Of a stretch of 64,000 bases of DNA, positions 59,648 through 64,000 are shown piece by piece. Numbering within the stretch: position 1 is the first letter of the stretch; every line of letters starts with the position of its first letter. A model generated the notes under the pieces. That model saw nothing but the letters and a program-made list of their open reading frames with translations, was not told where the DNA came from and made no database searches. Origin of the DNA: Paenibacillus tianjinensis (GTDB lineage Bacteria > Bacillota > Bacilli > Paenibacillales > Paenibacillaceae); NCBI RefSeq assembly GCF_017086365.1, contig NZ_CP070969.1:1054001-1118000 (forward strand). Direction: 5' to 3'. Made by a program: the position numbers and the translations under genes.

Positions 59648-59677
59648 TTGACAGCCGCCTTCGATTAGCATTACCAT
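59648..59677 (+). promoter_or_regulatory. SigA-type promoter of alr
   Basis: TTGACA, 18-bp spacer, TACCAT; about 73 bp before the GTG of alr. Confidence 0.5.
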
Positions 59678-59749
59678 TGGCAGTAAGACCAAGTTCATTG
59701 CTGCTATCTGCAATGACGTTTTACTACAATGTAAGAAGGTGACCCTGAA

Positions 59750-60931
59750 GTGCAAGCAAGCTATCGACCTACAGTTGCCGAGATAAATCTGGATGATCTG
59801 CGTGCCAATTATGAGGCTTTCCGTGCGGCGCTGCCGGCGGAGACCAAATTCATGGGATGCGTCAAAGGAAATGCGTATGGCCATGGAGCAGTGGAAGTGA
59901 CCCGGGAGCTTGAACGGCTGGGAGCGGATTATGTAAGTGTAGCTTTTTTGGATGAGGCATTGGAGCTGCGTCAGGCGGGAATACTACTTCCTATTCTGGT
60001 GCTGGGCTACACCTCTCCGGAAGGGATAGCCGCTGCCTGGAAGAACAATGTAACCGTGACACTATTCACACCGGAGGTGCTGGAGGCGGTAAGACAGCTT
60101 CCAATAGATCCGGAGCACCGGCTGAAGGTGCACATCAAGATTGACAGCGGGATGGGAAGGCTGGGTCTTTTGCCGGCTGACGCGCCCGGTTTCATTGCTG
60201 AAGTGCATTCTGTAGCGCAGGCGGAGCTGGAGGGAATGTTTACCCATTTTGCCAAGGCAGACGAAGAAGACAAAAGCTATACACTGTTGCAGTACCGGCG
60301 ATTCATGAGCGTGGCGGAAACGCTTCGGGACAACGACATTCATATCCCGATCATACATACGGGCAATAGCGCTACGGCCATTGATACACCTCTCCTATCC
60401 ATTAACATGGTGCGTGTAGGCATAAGCTTGTACGGATTTTATCCCTCAGCAGAGGTAAACCACAGGCTCGTTGCTTTACACCCGGTAATGACGCTGAAGA
60501 CGCAGGCGGTATATATCAAAACCCTGCCGCCCGATTGGGGCATCAGCTACGGCACCCGGTACTTCACGGACAGCGAAGAGATCATTGCGACGCTGCCTGT
60601 GGGGTACGCAGACGGATATTCCCGCATGCTGACAGGCAAAGCGGAGGTGCTAATACGTGGACGTCGCGTTCCTGTCGTCGGAACAATCTGCATGGACCAG
60701 TGTATGGTAACGCTCAAATCTTTCGCTGAAGAAGCGGAACAAATCAAAGCTGGCGAAGAGGTTGTACTCATCGGCCGCCAGGGCGATGCGCTGATTACAG
60801 CGGATGAACTGGCGCTCCATTTAGGGACAATTCACTACGAGGTAATCTGTATGCTGGCCCACCGGGTGCCCCGCGTGTATGTACGCGAAGGTGCTGCTCC
60901 TAACCTGGTGAACCCCTTGCTGAAGCCTTAA
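59750..60931 (+). CDS. alr: Alanine racemase
   Basis: 393 aa from a GTG at 59750 with AAGGTG upstream. The PLP lysine lies in GCVKGNAYGHG (Lys ~39; the usual VKADAYGHG is changed to VKGNAYGHG). The C-terminal domain holds WGISYGTRYFTDS with the catalytic Tyr, LPVGYADGYSR and VVGTICMDQCMV. It interconverts L- and D-alanine for peptidoglycan and, in spores, blocks L-alanine germination. The order ydcC-alr-ndoAI-ndoA is conserved in Bacillus relatives. Confidence 0.93.
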   Translation: MQASYRPTVAEINLDDLRANYEAFRAALPAETKFMGCVKGNAYGHGAVEVTRELERLGADYVSVAFLDEALELRQAGILLPILVLGYTSPEGIAAAWKNNVTVTLFTPEVLEAVRQLPIDPEHRLKVHIKIDSGMGRLGLLPADAPGFIAEVHSVAQAELEGMFTHFAKADEEDKSYTLLQYRRFMSVAETLRDNDIHIPIIHTGNSATAIDTPLLSINMVRVGISLYGFYPSAEVNHRLVALHPVMTLKTQAVYIKTLPPDWGISYGTRYFTDSEEIIATLPVGYADGYSRMLTGKAEVLIRGRRVPVVGTICMDQCMVTLKSFAEEAEQIKAGEEVVLIGRQGDALITADELALHLGTIHYEVICMLAHRVPRVYVREGAAPNLVNPLLKP

Positions 60932-61066
60932 ATGTGTGACCAAGTGCCTTGTACAGGAACGTAATCCAAGGATTAAACGTGTAGGCGAGTGTGACTTATG
61001 GTCTATACGAACCGCCATTTCTAGTTTATAATGGGATGCAGCATACTTGATATACTGGCGGCATAT

Positions 61067-61092
61067 ATTCCTTGTATAAAATTCCTTGTATA
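61067..61092. repeat. 12-bp direct repeat ATTCCTTGTATA upstream of the antitoxin gene
   Basis: Copies at 61067-61078 and 61081-61092, 14 bp apart, ending 39 bp before the antitoxin start. It may be a site for autoregulation. Confidence 0.45.
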
Positions 61093-61130
61093 TTGTAACA
61101 CTGGAACACAAGGGCAGAAGGTTTGTGGGG

Positions 61131-61424
61131 GTGGAAGAGAAGTTGGCCAATTTGCAGAACACCAAAAGAATTATGATCAGTTTGCCCGATCATCTCTTGC
61201 AGGAAGTGGATGGTATCGCTCAATTGGAGAACTCTAACCGGAGTGAATTGATCAGGCAGGCTATGAAGCTGTATTTAACGGAACGGAAGAAACGTACGAT
61301 CCGGGAGTCAATGCAGCGGGGATACATGGAGATGGCTAAGATCAATTTGACAATGGCAAGCGAGGCGTTTCTCGCAGAGGAAGATGCAGACAGTACTCTT
61401 GGCCGCTTAGTAAGCGGGGTGTAG
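61131..61424 (+). CDS. ndoAI: Antitoxin EndoAI (MazE-like, ribbon-helix-helix)
   Basis: 97 aa from a GTG at 61131 with GAAGG 9 nt upstream. The ribbon-helix-helix part is RIMISLPDHLLQEVDGIAQL, followed by SELIRQAMKLYLTERKKRT and QRGYMEMAKINLTMASEAF, the conserved EndoAI middle. It binds and blocks EndoA and probably represses the operon. It ends three bases before the toxin start. Confidence 0.92.
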   Translation: MEEKLANLQNTKRIMISLPDHLLQEVDGIAQLENSNRSELIRQAMKLYLTERKKRTIRESMQRGYMEMAKINLTMASEAFLAEEDADSTLGRLVSGV

Positions 61425-61427
61425 ATA

Positions 61428-61778
61428 TTGATCGTTAAACGCGGCGACGTTTTTTTTGCCGACCTTTCGCCGGTAGTAGGTTCTGAACAAGGCGGAGTAA
61501 GGCCGGTACTGGTCATACAGAACGATATTGGCAACCGATTCAGCCCGACGGTCATTGTGGCGGCGATTACCGCCCAGATCCAGAAGGCCAAACTGCCGAC
61601 GCATGTGGAAATTGATGCGGCTGCTCATGGCTTTGACCGGGATTCCGTCATTTTGCTGGAGCAGGTCCGGACGATTGACAAACAACGCTTAACCGATAAG
61701 ATCACCCATCTTGATGATGAAACAATGAAAAAGGTGGATGATTCGCTGCAAATCAGCCTGGGCCTGATCGATTTCTAG
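61428..61778 (+). CDS. ndoA: Toxin endoribonuclease EndoA (MazF/PemK family)
   Basis: 116 aa from a TTG at 61428 with GGGGTG upstream. Conserved MazF motifs: [40 protein letters not shown] and [18 protein letters not shown]. In Bacillus it cleaves mRNA at UACAU and is held by EndoAI. Full length, so likely active. A strong terminator follows. Confidence 0.94.
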   Translation: MIVKRGDVFFADLSPVVGSEQGGVRPVLVIQNDIGNRFSPTVIVAAITAQIQKAKLPTHVEIDAAAHGFDRDSVILLEQVRTIDKQRLTDKITHLDDETMKKVDDSLQISLGLIDF

Positions 61779-61814
61779 ATTGGGGCAGGAACCAATAACC
61801 GGGTTATGGGGAAG

Positions 61815-61842
61815 ACGCACTGCTTAGGCAGTGCGTCTTTTT
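61815..61842 (+). terminator. Intrinsic terminator after ndoA
   Basis: GACGCACTGC TTAG GCAGTGCGTC, then TTTTT. Confidence 0.9.
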
Positions 61843-61886
61843 AAGATATACGGTTCGTAGCAGTTAACAGACAGGATCAACACTAT

Positions 61887-61935
61887 TTGATATACACACC
61901 AGCTTCATGCTACAATTAGACCGGATGGTCGGTTT
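61887..61935 (+). promoter_or_regulatory. Promoter of the second tetR with operator
   Basis: TTGATA (61887-61892), 18-bp spacer, TACAAT (61911-61916). AGACCGGATGGTCGGTTT (61918-61935) follows at the start site. AGACCG/CGGTCT arms, one base off in this copy. Confidence 0.7.
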
Positions 61936-61952
61936 AGAAGGGGGTTGTCAGC

Positions 61953-62552
61953 ATAAAAGGACGTTCGGATGGAGAAGAAACGAAGAAGCGGATTGTGCAG
62001 CAGGCAGCGCAGCTGTTTGTCCAGAAGGGGTATGCCGCTGTAACCATGAATGAGGTCTGCACTGCGGCTAAAGTAAGCAAAGGAAGCCTGTACCACCATT
62101 TTCCCAGCAAGGATGAGCTGTTTCTATATGTGGTCGAAGATGATACGGAGCAGTGGCTCTCGGAGTGGGAAGAGATAAAAAGCAGACTCAGCGGGGTCGA
62201 AGAACGCCTTTATGCGCTGGGTGAGCATTACGCGAATGATTTTCAGAATCCGCTAATCCGCGGACTTGAGGAATATGCAAGGTCCCGTACCCACTCGGAT
62301 GAGATTTATGAGCGGCTCTCACAGCTGTATGAATCCGGGGCATCGGCCTGCCGTAATCTGCTCAAGGAAGGTATGGACTCAGGCTACCTGATTCAGAAGG
62401 ATCTGGATCATTATGTTGTGATTGTCAGCGGCATGCTGGAAGGGATCGGCAGAGTCAGCGAAATTACAGCACCGTCGGAGGGACCGGCAGAGATTAAGAA
62501 GGTTTACCGGGATGCTATCAGCCTGCTGCTGCAGGGAATGCGTGCCAGATAG
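61953..62552 (+). CDS. TetR-family regulator, probable AUA start
   Basis: 199 aa. The first helix reads TKKRIVQQAAQLFVQKGYAA, the HTH TMNEVCTAAKVSKGSLYHHF. The only ATG/GTG/TTG in frame (GTG 61995) would delete half of the first helix and lacks a binding site. AAGGGGG lies 8 nt before an in-frame ATA at 61953, and an in-frame stop lies at 61935. ATA gives (M)KGRSDGEETKKR, a normal TetR start. It probably represses itself and the MFS gene downstream. Confidence 0.82.
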   Translation: MKGRSDGEETKKRIVQQAAQLFVQKGYAAVTMNEVCTAAKVSKGSLYHHFPSKDELFLYVVEDDTEQWLSEWEEIKSRLSGVEERLYALGEHYANDFQNPLIRGLEEYARSRTHSDEIYERLSQLYESGASACRNLLKEGMDSGYLIQKDLDHYVVIVSGMLEGIGRVSEITAPSEGPAEIKKVYRDAISLLLQGMRAR

Positions 62553-62616
62553 CTATTAAGAAGCTTACAGTAAAGGACCGGAATAAAGGCCATTTGCAAA
62601 GGAGCTTCTCATGTCC

Positions 62617-62646
62617 TTAATTAGACCGGATGGTCGGTCTTATATT
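62617..62646 (+). promoter_or_regulatory. MFS promoter with second TetR operator
   Basis: TTAATT, 18-bp spacer, TATATT. The spacer is exactly AGACCGGATGGTCGGTCT (62623-62640), a perfect AGACCG/CGGTCT inverted repeat, same as the site at 61918. Confidence 0.7.
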
Positions 62647-62756
62647 GCGGGTGAGATTTTTTTGAAGCTATAGGAATGGCATCTGGCGGATAAGCGGATA
62701 TTGAACATGGGAAATTTTTTTTGCATAACTGAATGTGTTATTACGGAGGGAATACA

Positions 62757-63962
62757 ATGTCACTATTGTTAAGAAACCGCGGCGCGATGCTGATGCTGAT
62801 GATTAGTATATTTTTGACCTTTACCGGGATTGGCCTGGTTGTTCCGATTCTGCCGACTTACATGAACGAGCTGCATATCGGTGGCAGTGTCGTAGGAATG
62901 CTGGTGGCTGCATTTTCGCTGACCCAGCTGATCGTGTCGCCTCTAGCCGGCAGGCTGTCTGACCGGACGGGCCGCAAAAGAATTATTGTTCTGGGACTGA
63001 TAGTTTTTGCGTTCTCCGAGCTGGCCTTTGGGGTAGCCCATCAGCCGTGGATGCTGTTCGCGGCCCGGATGCTCGGCGGCATCGGAGCGGCAATGATTAT
63101 GCCGGCAGTTATGGCTTATGTGGCGGATACCACTTCCATGGATGAACGGGCCAGAGGTATGGGACTGATCAACGCGGCCATAACTACCGGGTTTATTATC
63201 GGACCGGGAATCGGCGGCTATCTGGCCGAGTTTGGCATCCGGGTACCGTTCTACGCGGCTGCTGTGGCGGCGGCTTTTGTAGCTGTTTTAACGTTTATTT
63301 TACTGCCGGAGTCACGTGCTGCTGCGGTTAATGACCCTGCTTCTGCACAGCAGAAGAGTGAGAGTCTTGTAGCCCAATTGCTGCGTTCTAATCGTGAACC
63401 GTATTTTATCGGACTGATTATTGTATTCGTCATGTCCTTCGGCCTTGCGAATTATGAAACAGTGTTTGGACTGTTCGTTGATCATAAATTCGGCTTTACC
63501 CCTAAGGATATCGCGTTTGTACTGACCTTTGGCTCGATTGCCGGTGCTGTAGTTCAGCTGACTGTCTTTAGCTGGATTCTGAACCGTTTTGGTGAAAACC
63601 GGGTGATCTCCGTGTGCCTGCTGGCTTCGGGTGTGTTCATTCTGCTGACCCTGTTTGTCCATGGGTATTTTGCCATCATGACCGTGACGTTCATCGTGTT
63701 CCTGGCCATGGATATCCTGCGCCCGGCTGTCGGCACACAGCTGTCCAAAATGGCTGGTGAGTCTCAGCAGGGCTTTGTGATGGGCATGAACTCTGCCTAC
63801 ACGAGTCTCGGCAACATTGCCGGTCCGATTGTGGCTGGAATTTTGTTTGATCTGGACATTAATTTTCCGTACGGTGCAGCTGCGCTTGTACTGGTTCTGT
63901 GCTTCCTGATGTCGCTTGGCACCGGTAAGCGGATGGCCCGGCGCAGTCTGCAGGCGAAATAA
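62757..63962 (+). CDS. MFS multidrug transporter (DHA1-type)
   Basis: 401 aa from the ATG at 62757 with GGAGGG. Twelve helices. Motif A is SPLAGRLSDRTGRKRIIVLG; motif C-like GFIIGPGIGGYLAEFGIRVP. It matches drug efflux MFS such as NorA/Bmr/TetA-like proteins. The operator in its promoter and the TetR next door imply drug-induced expression. Substrates unknown. 63963-64000 holds no complete feature. Confidence 0.9.
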   Translation: MSLLLRNRGAMLMLMISIFLTFTGIGLVVPILPTYMNELHIGGSVVGMLVAAFSLTQLIVSPLAGRLSDRTGRKRIIVLGLIVFAFSELAFGVAHQPWMLFAARMLGGIGAAMIMPAVMAYVADTTSMDERARGMGLINAAITTGFIIGPGIGGYLAEFGIRVPFYAAAVAAAFVAVLTFILLPESRAAAVNDPASAQQKSESLVAQLLRSNREPYFIGLIIVFVMSFGLANYETVFGLFVDHKFGFTPKDIAFVLTFGSIAGAVVQLTVFSWILNRFGENRVISVCLLASGVFILLTLFVHGYFAIMTVTFIVFLAMDILRPAVGTQLSKMAGESQQGFVMGMNSAYTSLGNIAGPIVAGILFDLDINFPYGAAALVLVLCFLMSLGTGKRMARRSLQAK

Positions 63963-64000
63963 ACATATGGCCGGGTGGTGTGGTGATGCAGTATCCGGCT

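Noticed and set aside
1..64000. CRISPR arrays, tRNA/rRNA genes, prophage or conjugation genes
   Set aside because: None of the expected repeats, cloverleaf sequences or phage modules was found on reading through.

Overview
The window looks like a chromosomal stretch of an endospore-forming Firmicute close to Paenibacillus. The signs are strong AGGAGG-type ribosome binding sites, a GerA-type germination operon, a Spo0E-like protein, ccpN-ppsR, ydcC-alr-ndoAI-ndoA synteny, a split feoB, and several short intergenic repeats. No rRNA, tRNA, CRISPR array, prophage or plasmid replication gene was seen. Most of it is ordinary chromosome. The accessory parts are two IS3-family elements, two broken genes, one gene remnant and clusters of small regulators with transporters.

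Left part (1-17900). A stress protein (cut by the window edge) faces a reverse-strand block ccpN-ppsR-glpX, which reads as a gluconeogenesis control unit. Next come a DMT transporter with a divergent MocR-type regulator, feoA with a two-part feoB, a WYL regulator with a SRPBCC protein, a five-gene germinant-receptor operon (A-B-C-small-B) with a SigG-like promoter, and a secreted phosphodiester glycosidase.

Middle (18000-34200). A histidine phosphatase is followed by a GGDEF protein split by an IS3-family element with a 3-bp target duplication; removing the element restores the frame. Then come a GPH-type transporter with a glycerophosphodiesterase, small unknown proteins, a 65-bp tandem repeat, a frameshifted YhcH gene, an AraC/Gfo-Idh/ThuA/isomerase sugar operon, and an ECF41 sigma factor with its FAD oxidoreductase and a textbook ECF41 promoter. 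A second IS3-family element sits in the loop of a palindromic repeat. GNAT and cutC follow.

Right part (34300-64000). An SPFH protein plus a diverged NAD-kinase-like protein share a promoter carrying three copies of an 11-bp palindrome. Then come an L,D-transpeptidase, SMI1/KNR4, phosphoesterase, a P-loop kinase, and an ABC-F gene behind a leader with a three-codon reading frame and a terminator/antiterminator pair. After these are RDD, lipoprotein, winged-helix regulator and MFS genes, TatD, a sigma/anti-sigma pair, Spo0E-like, two TetR/MFS modules with visible operators, two chemoreceptors (one with a SigD promoter), and ydcC-alr-ndoAI-ndoA.

The most unexpected signals are three genes (ccpN, the P-loop kinase, the second TetR) whose best start codon is AUC, AUU or AUA behind a good Shine-Dalgarno sequence, the SPFH/NAD-kinase-like operon with its palindromes, and the ABC-F leader.
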